A stretch of 28,728 nt of DNA from CAIKMD01 sp035533255 (GTDB lineage Bacteria; Pseudomonadota; Alphaproteobacteria; ATCC43930; CGMCC-115725), in assembly GCA_035533255.1 (NCBI GenBank), contig DATLUE010000264.1, positions 1-28,728 of the forward strand, written 5' to 3'. The stretch's first letter is position 1, and the number at the start of each line of letters is the position of its first letter. Of the stretch, positions 1 to 7,937 are shown piece by piece. A program made the position numbers and the translations under genes. The notes beneath the pieces were generated by a model that saw only the letters and a program-made list of their open reading frames with translations, made no database searches and was not told the DNA's origin.

Positions 1-125
1 CCGAGGCGCGGCCGGATCGCATCACCGGCTATACCGGCGTCTATCCCGACCCCGCCAGCCTCGCCGCGGCGGCACCCTATTCGGCACCGCCGCGCAGGCC
101 GTGGTTCTCCTCGCTTCTGCCTTAG
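1..125 (+). CDS. 3' end of an unidentified gene
   Basis: An open frame enters from the left edge and ends at TAG 123-125. About 40 residues are visible, rich in Pro and Ala, ending in ...RRPWFSSLLP. No domain or motif can be recognised in so short a tail. It is convergent with the pirin-like gene, whose stop codon lies one base beyond its own, so nothing separates the two genes. The high GC at third codon positions suggests real coding sequence. The product is unknown. Confidence 0.5.
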   Translation, partial: EARPDRITGYTGVYPDPASLAAAAPYSAPPRRPWFSSLLP

Positions 126-126
126 G

Positions 127-993
127 TCAGAACCGTCCCGCCTGATAATCCGCGATCGCCTCGTGGATTTGCTCGGGCGTGTTCATGACGAACGGCCCAT
201 AGCGCGCGACCGGCTCGTCGAGCGGCTGCCCAGCCACCAGCAGCACCCGCGCCGACGCAGCACCAGCCCCGAGGACGACTCGATTGCCGCCGCCGAGCAC
301 AGCAAGCGTGCCGCGCGGCACGGTCTGACCAGACTCGACGCTTGGCCCAGCGCCGATCCGCGCCGCACCCTCGAACGGATAAGCAAACGCGTTCTGGCCC
401 GCCGGCAGGTCGATCGCGGTCGCGGCACCGGCCGGCAGCTCAACATCGAGGAAGGTCGGCGCCGTGGCGATGCCGGCGACCGGCCCCGTCACCCCGGCGA
501 CCGTGCCAGCGACGACATGGACCCGCACGCCACCCGGCAGTTCCACCACCGGCACCTGGTCGGGCTCGAATTCCTGGTAGCGCGGGGCGGTCATCTTCTC
601 GGCCGCCGGCAGATTGACCCATAATTGGAAGCCCCACATCAAGCCGGCTTCCTGCTCGGGCATTTCCGAATGGACGATGCCGCGCCCGGCGGTCATCCAC
701 TGCACGCTGCCCGGCCGCAGCAAGCCGCTATGGCCCTTGTTGTCACCGTGACGCATGCGCCCGGCGAGCATGTAGGTCACGGTCTCGAAGCCGCGGTGCG
801 GATGATCGGGAAAGCCGCCGATATAGTCGGCGCCGTCCTCGGAACGGAACTCGTCGAGCAGAAGGAAAGGATCGAGCGCGCCGAGCGTCTGGTTACCGAT
901 CACTCGGGTGAGCTTCACCCCCGCGCCGTCGCTGGTCGGCTGGCCGAGCGAGAGCCGAGCCACTTGCCGCGCATCGCTGGTCTGGTCGAGCAT
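127..993 (-). CDS. Pirin-family bicupin protein
   Basis: This 288-residue protein has the pirin layout: an N-terminal cupin carrying the family signature (FPDHPHRGFETVTYML, followed by GSVQWMTAGRGIVHSE) and a more divergent C-terminal cupin ending in a PFVMNTPEQIHEAIADYQAGRF-type tail. The His/Glu residues of the N-terminal cupin are the usual Fe(II) ligands. Bacterial pirins include quercetin 2,3-dioxygenases (YhaK/YhhW type) and redox-sensing cofactors, so the substrate cannot be assigned. The open frame continues upstream, but ATG 993-991 is preferred: it has a GAGAGG Shine-Dalgarno sequence at proper spacing, and family similarity begins just after it. The gene follows the DUF4340 gene with an 88-bp gap that holds its own promoter-like TATATAA stretch and an inverted repeat, so it is probably a separate transcription unit. 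Confidence 0.9.
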   Translation of the reverse strand: MLDQTSDARQVARLSLGQPTSDGAGVKLTRVIGNQTLGALDPFLLLDEFRSEDGADYIGGFPDHPHRGFETVTYMLAGRMRHGDNKGHSGLLRPGSVQWMTAGRGIVHSEMPEQEAGLMWGFQLWVNLPAAEKMTAPRYQEFEPDQVPVVELPGGVRVHVVAGTVAGVTGPVAGIATAPTFLDVELPAGAATAIDLPAGQNAFAYPFEGAARIGAGPSVESGQTVPRGTLAVLGGGNRVVLGAGAASARVLLVAGQPLDEPVARYGPFVMNTPEQIHEAIADYQAGRF

Positions 994-1003
994 GATGATC
1001 TTG

Positions 1004-1028
1004 CCTCTCAAGAAATTCGCTTGAGAGG
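1004..1028. promoter_or_regulatory. Perfect 9-bp inverted repeat in the pirin 5' region
   Basis: CCTCTCAAG (1004-1012) and CTTGAGAGG (1020-1028) are exact complements separated by 7 AT-rich bases. Read on the minus strand, the repeat lies between a TATATAA stretch (about 1031-1037) and the pirin ATG, and its second arm contains the GAGAGG Shine-Dalgarno sequence. It could be a dimeric repressor operator near the transcription start, or an RNA hairpin that hides the ribosome binding site. No regulator gene is adjacent. Confidence 0.55.
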
Positions 1029-1081
1029 TTATATAAGCGCTCGACTCGCCGCCTGCGATGGCCGCGGCGTTCGGCCAAGCC

Positions 1082-2107
1082 TTATGAGGCTTTCGGCGTT
1101 TCGACGAGATCGGCGAGCTTTTGGCGCAGGTTCTTGGCCTTGTCGCTCGGCAGCGCGTAGACCCAGGGCGAGAGCCTGGTATTGAGATCGGCGGCCAGCT
1201 TCGTGCCATCGCCGGTGCCGGACGCCGTGAATCTCGCCCAGCTTTTCCCGTCCTTGTCGGCGAGATCGACGCTAATGGTCAGCCCATTGAAGGCGACGAA
1301 TTGCGCGTGGCTGACGCCGTCTTTCGGGAAATCGAAACCCTTGGCCGGGCTGACATCGTCGAGCTGCAGCGCGGCCAGCGTGCCGGCCGCATCGTCGAGC
1401 ACGCTGTCGTATTTGAGCTTCTTGTCCTTGGGCATGGCGACCAGCGCCAGTTTGTCGGCGGGCTGGGCGCGCGCGATCGTGACGCTCGACCCGTCGGGCT
1501 GCGTGAGGATCGTCTGCTTGACCTGCGCCAGCGGCAGGTCGAGCAGCTTCTTGTCGAGCCAATCGGCGGTGTTGCCGGCGAGATCGAGATTGCCGCGCGC
1601 CAGCCAGGATTGCGCCGTGCCGGGCTTGCGGACATAGACGCCGCCTTCGCCGCCGCCGAGCTGGTCGGCGCGATGCTTGCCGGTGATGACCTCGCCCAGC
1701 AACACGCCTTTGGTATCCGCGAGCGTCACCATCGTGGATTTCGAATCCTTGCCGCCGGCGTCCTCGACTTCGAGCCGCGGGTAGAATTTGGGCTTCGCGG
1801 TTTTGGGCTCGATATAGATCATATCGGCGAGGCCGAGCAGCGCCTGGCGCACCTTGGTCGTGTCGGCAGGATAGCCGCCGCGCTCCTCGACCGACCAATT
1901 GCCGCCGTCGCGCACCAGCGTGGTCTTCTGATCGGCGTGGACCAGCGCCATCCGGCCGACATCGCCGAGACGCTGCGCGACCTCCGGCAGCACCGGCTGG
2001 CCGGCGAGCGGATCGGGCTGCATGCCGGCGGTGTGCGAGACCAAAACCGCGAGCGCGACGGCCACCACCGTCGTTCCGACCAACGCGAGAAGCCCTTTGT
2101 TCTGCAT
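1082..2107 (-). CDS. DUF4340 protein, last gene of a Gld-type ABC operon
   Basis: This 341-residue protein has one N-terminal membrane anchor (about residues 6-24, LLALVGTTVVAVALAVLVSH) and a large, presumably periplasmic, region built of repeated beta-strand/turn segments typical of DUF4340. Recognisable pieces are the VEERGGYPADTTKVRQALLGLADM segment, where residue variation separates a lysine-rich strand, and a second similar module near the middle. It starts 11 bp after the GldG-like gene and is the last of four genes on the minus strand. DUF4340 proteins habitually follow a GldG-like auxiliary subunit, which suggests an extracytoplasmic part of the same complex. No enzymatic motif is seen and the molecular role is unknown. 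Confidence 0.82.
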   Translation of the reverse strand: MQNKGLLALVGTTVVAVALAVLVSHTAGMQPDPLAGQPVLPEVAQRLGDVGRMALVHADQKTTLVRDGGNWSVEERGGYPADTTKVRQALLGLADMIYIEPKTAKPKFYPRLEVEDAGGKDSKSTMVTLADTKGVLLGEVITGKHRADQLGGGEGGVYVRKPGTAQSWLARGNLDLAGNTADWLDKKLLDLPLAQVKQTILTQPDGSSVTIARAQPADKLALVAMPKDKKLKYDSVLDDAAGTLAALQLDDVSPAKGFDFPKDGVSHAQFVAFNGLTISVDLADKDGKSWARFTASGTGDGTKLAADLNTRLSPWVYALPSDKAKNLRQKLADLVETPKAS

Positions 2108-2118
2108 GGCGTTGTCCC

Positions 2119-4095
2119 TTACGCGCCGCTACGAGCTTGGCGCTTGCGCCGCCGGAAGCGCACCCCGCCGATGACGATGGCGACCAGACCGACCAGGATT
2201 GGCACGAAGGCGATGTCGAAAAATTCCGTCCAGGCCTGCAGCCGGTCGATATCCTGGCGCAGCGCGAGCTGGACTCGGCGCAATTGCTGGCGGATCGTCA
2301 GCATGTCGCCGCGGAAATTGTCGATCGCCTGCTCTTGCTGGGTGGCGAGCGCAACGCCCGGCCGGCCGCCCTGCGCGCGCAGATTCTTGATTTTGTCTTG
2401 CGTGTCCTTGAGCTTGGTCTCGAGGTCCTTCTCGGTCGCCTGATAGCGCGCATCGGCGGCGCGCTGGATATTGTCGATCAACTCGAACGGCCGCGCCGAG
2501 GTGCCGCGGCTGCGCAAGCTGACGAGATCGTCGCCGCCGGCGAGCACGTCGAGCGCATTGGCGACGAAATCGCCGTTGTTCGCGACCGGGATCACCACGT
2601 TCTGGCCGAAGAAATCCTGGCTTTGCTCCCAGAAGCGGTCCTCGAGGATGTCGGTGTCGGCAACGACGATCACGTCGATCGGCTTCGCCGCGGTCTTGAT
2701 CTGCGGCGCAGCCGCAGGCGTTGGCGGCGATGGCGTCGCGCTCGCTGCCGGCGGCGTCGCAGACGCGTCCTTCTTGTCGTCCTTCGCCTTCTTATCCTTG
2801 GGGGGGCCGTCGGGAAAAGCGGTGGTGGCCGGGCCGGTCACCTGCGCCGCGAGCGTCAGCCGCTTGCCGTCGGGCTTGAAGTCGCGCAGCAGGCCGCCGA
2901 CGTCGGGAACGCCGCCGACGCCCTGGATTTTCGCGACCGGGATCGCCATCGAATCGGTCGAGGTGCTGATCAGGGGCGTGAAGGTGGTCTTGGCAGCTTT
3001 CGTCGGATCGAGAATTCCCGCCGACGCCATGTTGATATGCGTCAGGTCTGCGGTAATCGGGCTTTCGTGATTGAGATCTTGTTGATCGAGCGACAGCCAG
3101 GCGACGTAATCCATCGCCTCGACATGCTGCGCGGTGCCGGCATTGACGCGCCGCGCCGCGCGCCGGTCGCCCGCCACCATCTTGGGCTCCATCGTCAGCC
3201 CCCAGGCCGCGAACAGCTTCGGCATGTCGCTGTCCAGCGGCATGCCTGGTGGATTGAGCTGGCTCGGATGCATCTGCTGGGTTTCCGAATTCGGATCGAC
3301 GAACACCAGCGCCTTGCCGCCGCCCAGCACGAATTGGTCGATGGCATAAAGCGTCTTGTCCGAGAGGTGCTGCGGATGCGCGATCATCAGCACGTCGACA
3401 TCGGACGGCACGCGGTCGAGCTCGGTCGAGAGGTCCTTGATGTCGTAGAGGCCTTTGATCTGATCGATCACCGCATAGGGGATCATCGGCTGGCCCTGCA
3501 TCGCCGCCATCATGTCGCCTTCGAGCGGCAGATCGGTCAGAAGCCCGATCACCGGCTTTTTCGGGAAGGCGAGACTGTGGATGAGCTTCGTCAGATCGTA
3601 TTCGAGAAACTGCTCGCGCTCGGGCTGGAAGAACGGGATGATCTGCAGATCGTCGGTCGAATTGGTCGCGGCGAGGCCGAAATAGATCTGCTCGCCGCCC
3701 TGGTCGAGCGGCACGCCTTGGAGGCCGAAGGCGACGGCGCGATCCTCGACCGCCGAGAACGGCTTCGGGTCGAGCTCTTGCAGCTCGATCTTGCCCTTGG
3801 CGACGGCGGCGTATTCCTCGAGCATCTCGCGCACGCGCTGCGCATAGACGCCGTAGGACGGAATCTCGTCGCCGAGTTTCTTGGAATAATAGAATCGCAG
3901 CACCAGCGGCTCGTCGATCTTCGCGAGCGTCGAGCGCGTGCCCTGCGACAGCGTGTAGAGCTTGCCCTGGGTCAGGTCGATGCGGGTGGTGTCGAGCGTC
4001 CGGTTGGCGATGACGTTGACGGCGACGAACAGCACCGCCGCGGAGATCAATCCGACAACCGCGAGGCTGCGGCGGGACAGCGTGGGGGAACTCAT
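2119..4095 (-). CDS. GldG-like ABC transporter auxiliary subunit
   Basis: This 658-residue protein has an N-terminal transmembrane helix (about 12-30), the conserved opening of ABC auxiliary proteins (IDLTQGKLYTLSQGTRSTL), a large soluble domain and a C-terminal helix with a basic tail (FVPILVGLVAIVIGGVRFRRRKR). About residues 440-480 form a Lys/Asp then Pro/Ala linker that interrupts the soluble domain. A coiled-coil-like stretch lies near residues 570-630. ATG 4095-4093 is chosen because GAGG precedes it and it leaves 7 bp after the permease stop; the longer frame would run into the permease gene. The family (ABC_transp_aux, GldG in Bacteroidetes) works with an ABC-2 permease and an ATPase, both encoded immediately upstream. 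The cargo is unknown. Confidence 0.85.
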   Translation of the reverse strand: MSSPTLSRRSLAVVGLISAAVLFVAVNVIANRTLDTTRIDLTQGKLYTLSQGTRSTLAKIDEPLVLRFYYSKKLGDEIPSYGVYAQRVREMLEEYAAVAKGKIELQELDPKPFSAVEDRAVAFGLQGVPLDQGGEQIYFGLAATNSTDDLQIIPFFQPEREQFLEYDLTKLIHSLAFPKKPVIGLLTDLPLEGDMMAAMQGQPMIPYAVIDQIKGLYDIKDLSTELDRVPSDVDVLMIAHPQHLSDKTLYAIDQFVLGGGKALVFVDPNSETQQMHPSQLNPPGMPLDSDMPKLFAAWGLTMEPKMVAGDRRAARRVNAGTAQHVEAMDYVAWLSLDQQDLNHESPITADLTHINMASAGILDPTKAAKTTFTPLISTSTDSMAIPVAKIQGVGGVPDVGGLLRDFKPDGKRLTLAAQVTGPATTAFPDGPPKDKKAKDDKKDASATPPAASATPSPPTPAAAPQIKTAAKPIDVIVVADTDILEDRFWEQSQDFFGQNVVIPVANNGDFVANALDVLAGGDDLVSLRSRGTSARPFELIDNIQRAADARYQATEKDLETKLKDTQDKIKNLRAQGGRPGVALATQQEQAIDNFRGDMLTIRQQLRRVQLALRQDIDRLQAWTEFFDIAFVPILVGLVAIVIGGVRFRRRKRQARSGA

Positions 4096-4102
4096 GCTGG
4101 CC

Positions 4103-4837
4103 TCAATCCGCCTTGGTGAGATCGACGATGACGGCGTTGGCATAGAGGAACAGCGCCATTACCGAGACGAAGAACACCGCGTCGCGCAGATCGATCACGC
4201 CGCGCAAGATCGCGTTGAAGTGGCTGTAGAAGCTGAACGAGGCGATGGTGTCGAGCACGCTCGGCGGCGCCCAATCCTGAAGGAAGCCGAGGACGACGGT
4301 CGAGCCGCTGACGGTGAAGAGGAAGCACGCCGCCGCGGTCAGCACGAACGCGATCACCTGGTTCTTGGTGAGCGCCGAAAGCGCCGAGCCGATCGCCAAA
4401 TAGCCGCCGGCCATCAGGAAGCTGCCGACATAGGAGGCGACGATCACGCCGTTGTCGGGGCTGCCGAGCACGTTCACCGTGATCCAGAACGGGAAGGTGA
4501 GGATCAGCGCGATGCCGGCGAATGCCCAGGCGGCGAGGAACTTGCCGAGCACCGCCGCGGTCATCGAGATCGGCAGCGTCAGGAACAGCTCTATCGTGCC
4601 GCTCTTGCGCTCCTCGGCCCAGAGCCGCATCGACAGCGCCGGAATGAAGACCAGATAGAGCCAGGGGTGGAAGCTGAAGAAAGCGACCAGATCGTCCTGG
4701 GCGCGATCGAAGAAATTGCCGAGGAAGAACGTCAGGGTGCCGGCGAGCACCAGGAAGATCACGATGAAGACGTAGGCGAGCGGCGTCGCAAAATAGCTCG
4801 CGAGCTCGCGGCGGAAGATGATCCAGGTGTTGTGCAT
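4103..4837 (-). CDS. ABC-2 type permease, GldF-like
   Basis: This 244-residue polytopic protein has about six hydrophobic segments and the ABC-2 hallmark at the N-terminus (WIIFRRELASYFATPLAYVF), followed by RLWAEERKSGTIELFLTLPIS between the second and third helices. Both are typical of GldF-like permeases that work with a separate ATPase. It lies 11 bp after the ATPase gene and 7 bp before the GldG-like gene, so the three are surely one transport unit in the inner membrane. Substrate and direction are not evident. Bacteroidetes homologues are tied to gliding, but the same gene set occurs widely in non-gliding Proteobacteria. Confidence 0.9.
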   Translation of the reverse strand: MHNTWIIFRRELASYFATPLAYVFIVIFLVLAGTLTFFLGNFFDRAQDDLVAFFSFHPWLYLVFIPALSMRLWAEERKSGTIELFLTLPISMTAAVLGKFLAAWAFAGIALILTFPFWITVNVLGSPDNGVIVASYVGSFLMAGGYLAIGSALSALTKNQVIAFVLTAAACFLFTVSGSTVVLGFLQDWAPPSVLDTIASFSFYSHFNAILRGVIDLRDAVFFVSVMALFLYANAVIVDLTKAD

Positions 4838-4848
4838 CGGATTGTCGC

Positions 4849-5790
4849 TCAGGCTGCCGGCGCGGTGATCGCGCGGAACACGTCGTCGAGCCGGCCGCGC
4901 TCGACTCGCATGCCGGCGATCGGCCAGCCCGCGGTGCGCACCAGATCGGTGACCTCGGAAACGATCGCGTGGCCGTCGCGCGGAAAGATCATCAACCCGG
5001 CGCCCTCATCGTCCTCGACCGGCTCGACCGAGCTGACGCCAGGCAGCCGCAGCAGCGCGGTCGCCGCATCCGGCGCCTCGCCCGAGATCGCCAGCCGCAC
5101 CGCGTTGTGATGGCGCGAGCGCGCCTCGAGCTCGGCGGGCGTGCCGTCGGCCAGGAGCCTGCCATGCGCGATGATGGTGGCGCGGGTGCAGACCGCGTCG
5201 ACCTCCTCGAGAATATGCGTCGAGATGATGATCGCCTTCGACGGCGCAAGCTCGGTGATGAGCGTGCGCACCTCGTGCTTTTGATTGGGATCGAGACCGT
5301 CGGTCGGCTCGTCGAGGATCAGCACGTCGGGATCGTGCAGCAGCGCCTGCGCTAGCCCGACGCGGCGCTTGAAGCCTTTCGAGAGCGTGTCGATCGGCTG
5401 CGCCAGCACGCCGCCGAGCGCGGTGCGCTTGACCGCGAGATCGATGCGCTTCTGCGCGTCGGCGCCATCGAAGCCGCGAATGCGCGCGATGAAATGCAGG
5501 AAGCTGTGCGGCGTCATGTCGGGATAAGCCGGCGCGCCTTCGGGCAGATAGCCGATATGGCGCTTGGCGGCGATCGGATCGGCGACGATATCGGCGCCGC
5601 ACACCACCGCGGTGCCGCTGGTCGGCGCGAGAAAGCCGGTGATGACTTTCATGGTGGTCGATTTGCCGGCGCCGTTCGGACCAAGGAAACCGAGCACTTC
5701 GCCGCGGCCGACCGTGAACGACACGTCGCTCACCGCCGTCACCGGCCCAAACCGCCGGGTCAGATGGCGAACTTCAATCATCGCGTCCAT
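4849..5790 (-). CDS. ABC transporter ATP-binding protein, GldA-like
   Basis: This 313-residue ATPase has Walker A GPNGAGKST (37-45), signature LSKGFKRR (136-143, with Lys-Gly instead of the usual Gly-Gly, common in this ABC-2 subfamily), Walker B VLILDEP (156-162), D-loop GLDP and switch His192. The region that would hold the Q-loop glutamine reads IGYLPEG, again typical of ABC-2 exporters. The C-terminal 90 residues are the extra regulatory domain of the family. It is the first gene of the four-gene operon. Met1 and Met4 are both possible starts and no strong Shine-Dalgarno sequence decides between them. The 121-bp gap upstream presumably holds the operon promoter; TTGATT followed by TTATGG is seen but is a weak match. 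Confidence 0.93.
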   Translation of the reverse strand: MDAMIEVRHLTRRFGPVTAVSDVSFTVGRGEVLGFLGPNGAGKSTTMKVITGFLAPTSGTAVVCGADIVADPIAAKRHIGYLPEGAPAYPDMTPHSFLHFIARIRGFDGADAQKRIDLAVKRTALGGVLAQPIDTLSKGFKRRVGLAQALLHDPDVLILDEPTDGLDPNQKHEVRTLITELAPSKAIIISTHILEEVDAVCTRATIIAHGRLLADGTPAELEARSRHHNAVRLAISGEAPDAATALLRLPGVSSVEPVEDDEGAGLMIFPRDGHAIVSEVTDLVRTAGWPIAGMRVERGRLDDVFRAITAPAA

Positions 5791-5911
5791 GGTGACCGTC
5801 TCGCTCCCGGATTCTTCTTCTGAGACCAGGGGCCATAAGCCGCATTTCGCGCCGGAAAATCAAGCCTCGGCATCGCGAGTAGGACTTAATTCGCTGTAAT
5901 GTAGCGGAGAT

Positions 5912-6382
5912 TCAGCCCTTCAGCGCGGTTTTGATCGCGCCGGTCAGGACCGGATCGTCGGGCGCGACCCGCGACGGCCACGCGCCCGCGAGCGTACCGT
6001 CGGCCGTGACCAGGTATTTGTGGAAGTTCCAGCGCGGCGCGCCGCCGACCGATGCGACCCACTGATAGAAGGGATGCGCGTTCGCGCCGGTTACCGGCTC
6101 TTTCGCGGCCAGCGGAAAATCGACCGCGAAATTCTTGCTGCAAAAATCATGAATCTCGGCGTCGCCGCCCGGCTCTTGCCCGCCGAAATCGTTCGAGGGC
6201 ACGCCCAGCAGCACGAAACCCCGATCGCGATAGCGCTGCCACAGCGTCTCGAGCCCGGCATATTGCGGGGTGAAGCCGCATTCCGAGGCGGTGTTGACCA
6301 CCAGCACCGGCTTGCCGCGCCAGGCCGCCAGCGGCAACGCGCCGCCGTCGATCTTGCGGAAGCTGAAATCATGCGCGCTCAT
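5912..6382 (-). CDS. Glutathione peroxidase family (Cys type)
   Basis: This 156-residue thiol peroxidase shows the full catalytic tetrad: Cys35 (NTASECGFTPQY), Gln69 (FGGQEPG), Trp118 and Asn119 (WNFHKYLV). The active residue is Cys, not selenocysteine. Bacterial members usually reduce hydrogen or lipid peroxides with thioredoxin or glutathione in the cytoplasm. The start at ATG 6382-6380 overlaps the DUF169 stop by four bases (ATGA), so translation is probably coupled. A longer open frame upstream is only the antisense extension through DUF169. It is the last gene of the operon with the molybdoenzyme and DUF169. Confidence 0.93.
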   Translation of the reverse strand: MSAHDFSFRKIDGGALPLAAWRGKPVLVVNTASECGFTPQYAGLETLWQRYRDRGFVLLGVPSNDFGGQEPGGDAEIHDFCSKNFAVDFPLAAKEPVTGANAHPFYQWVASVGGAPRWNFHKYLVTADGTLAGAWPSRVAPDDPVLTGAIKTALKG

Positions 6383-7116
6383 GCTGGTGCTCCTTGGAAG
6401 CGCTTCGCGTCGGCGGCGGCATAGGCAGCGACCTTCATATCGGCCGCCTGCGCCCGCTTCAGCCGCGCGATCAGATCGCCGAGCTTGGCCGCGGGCAGCG
6501 CGCAGGTCACTTCGGTGTTCGGCATGCCGGTGCGCACGCGGCTCAGCATGCAGCCGCTCGACACCGCGACTGCGCCGGTCTCCTGGGCGATCGGGATGAT
6601 GTGGCATTGCGGCTTGCCCTCGAAGTGCAGCTCGGGCCACGCGTCCTTGACCAGCATGAGCTGCTTGCCGGTCAAACGCAGGAACACGATATCGGGATCG
6701 AACGCCGCCGCGGCGAGCGGGCCGTAGAGCACCGCCTGGGGCTTTTTCGCCACGGTCGGAATTGTCGCGGCATCTGCCATCGTCACCCATTCGGCGCCGA
6801 CGAAGGCCGCGACATCGGCGCCCGAGGCCGCCTCGGCCAAGGTCTTGAAGCCATGCGTATAGCTGCCGACGCTGCAATTGCCGTGATCGGCGGCGACGGT
6901 CGCGAAGGCGTGCTCGGTCGCCGTCATCCAGAAGACGCAGCCCGCCGGGGCCGCACCGGTGCGCCCGTCCGGCGTCGGCGACGGCATCGCGCCGCCCGGC
7001 CGCGGCAAGCCCGCCGGCACGCTGTCGACGAACGCGATCGCGATCGGCGGCACCGACAGTCCCAACAGATCGCGCAAATCGCGGTCGTGCGTCGCGGCGT
7101 TTTCATTGTTCATCAT
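6379..7116 (-). CDS. DUF169 protein
   Basis: This 245-residue protein matches the DUF169 (COG2043) pattern: an N-terminal LGLSVPPIAIAFVD segment, then PAGCVFW, DHGNCSVGSYTHGF, a C-terminal half with KPQCHIIP and SSGCMLSRVRTGMPNTEVTCALP. Five cysteines (60, 81, 171, 189, 205) sit in conserved-looking positions together with histidines, which suggests metal or Fe-S binding, but no function is established for the family. The protein looks cytosolic. ATG 7116 and ATG 7113 are adjacent; GAGAAG lies 3 or 6 bases upstream, so Met2 (7113) may be the real start. It starts 7 bp after the molybdoenzyme stop and overlaps the peroxidase start. Confidence 0.85.
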   Translation of the reverse strand: MMNNENAATHDRDLRDLLGLSVPPIAIAFVDSVPAGLPRPGGAMPSPTPDGRTGAAPAGCVFWMTATEHAFATVAADHGNCSVGSYTHGFKTLAEAASGADVAAFVGAEWVTMADAATIPTVAKKPQAVLYGPLAAAAFDPDIVFLRLTGKQLMLVKDAWPELHFEGKPQCHIIPIAQETGAVAVSSGCMLSRVRTGMPNTEVTCALPAAKLGDLIARLKRAQAADMKVAAYAAADAKRFQGAPA

Positions 7117-7123
7117 GGTCTTC

Positions 7124-7834
7124 TCACCCGTAACGTTGTTCGGTCCAAGGATCGCCGCGCTCGTGATAGCCGCGCTCTTCCCAGAAGCCCGGCCGGTCGC
7201 GCGCGACAAATTCGATGCGCTGCACCCATTTCGCGCTTTTCCAGAAATAGAGCTTCGGCACGATCGCGCGCACCGGCCCGCCATGCTCGCTCGGCAGCGG
7301 CTTGCCTTGCCAGGAATGCGCCAGCAGCACGTCATCATCGTCGAAATCAGCGAGCGGCAAATTGGTGGTGTAGTCGTCATAGCTGTGAAAGACCACGAAA
7401 CGCGCCTCGGCCTTGGGCTGGACCAAGCTCAAGATGTGCTTAGCGCCGACGCCGTCCCATCGATTGTCGAAGCGCGACCACGCGGTGACGCAATGGATGT
7501 CGGAAACGTCGCCGGTTTGCGGCTGGCCCATGAACTCGGACCAGCTCCAATCGAGCCTGGTCGCGACCAGGCCGTCGACCGCGAGCCGCCAGCGCTCGGC
7601 CGCAATATTGGGCGCGACGCCGAGATCGAGCACCGGCCAGTCACGCACCAAATGCTGCCCCGGCGGCAGGCGGTCCTTCGGCGGTTGGGCACCTTGCGGG
7701 CGGGCGCTGCCGGTCAGCAGCCGGCCGACGCGCGCCCAGCGCTCTTTGGCTGCCACCAGCTTGGGCCGCGCCTGCGCGAGCTTGTCGCCCAACCCGTCGT
7801 TTGGGGGCTTTTCGTCTGGGGGCTTGTCGGTCAT
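7124..7834 (-). CDS. Sulfite-oxidase-like molybdopterin oxidoreductase
   Basis: This 236-residue protein belongs to the sulfite oxidase-like fold (COG2041, YuiH type). The core contains DIHCVTAWSRFDNRWDGV, where Cys115 is the expected thiolate ligand of the molybdenum. Further family segments are VVFHSYDDYTTNLPL, LAHSWQGKPLPSEHGGPVR and VPKLYFWKSAKWV. There is no Tat signal or haem domain, so it is probably a cytoplasmic, single-domain member, and the physiological substrate is unknown. The first 60 residues are Pro/Lys-rich. The start at ATG 7834-7832 is chosen from where family similarity begins; a Shine-Dalgarno sequence is weak. It heads the operon with DUF169 and glutathione peroxidase and is divergent from the LysE-type gene. 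Confidence 0.88.
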   Translation of the reverse strand: MTDKPPDEKPPNDGLGDKLAQARPKLVAAKERWARVGRLLTGSARPQGAQPPKDRLPPGQHLVRDWPVLDLGVAPNIAAERWRLAVDGLVATRLDWSWSEFMGQPQTGDVSDIHCVTAWSRFDNRWDGVGAKHILSLVQPKAEARFVVFHSYDDYTTNLPLADFDDDDVLLAHSWQGKPLPSEHGGPVRAIVPKLYFWKSAKWVQRIEFVARDRPGFWEERGYHERGDPWTEQRYG

Positions 7835-7937
7835 CGCCACATCGTCGGTCGACCGGGAGATTACCGCGCGCCGCGAGGCATTCCAGGGATTTCCCGTTGC
7901 ACGCGGATGGCCGCTTGGTCGAGACTGCGGCCGCATC

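Noticed and set aside
2137..4119. 660-codon open frame on the plus strand opposite the GldG-like gene
   Set aside because: It is a GC-driven antisense frame full of Arg/Asp/Leu runs with no recognisable domain; the minus strand carries the family motifs and the operon spacing.
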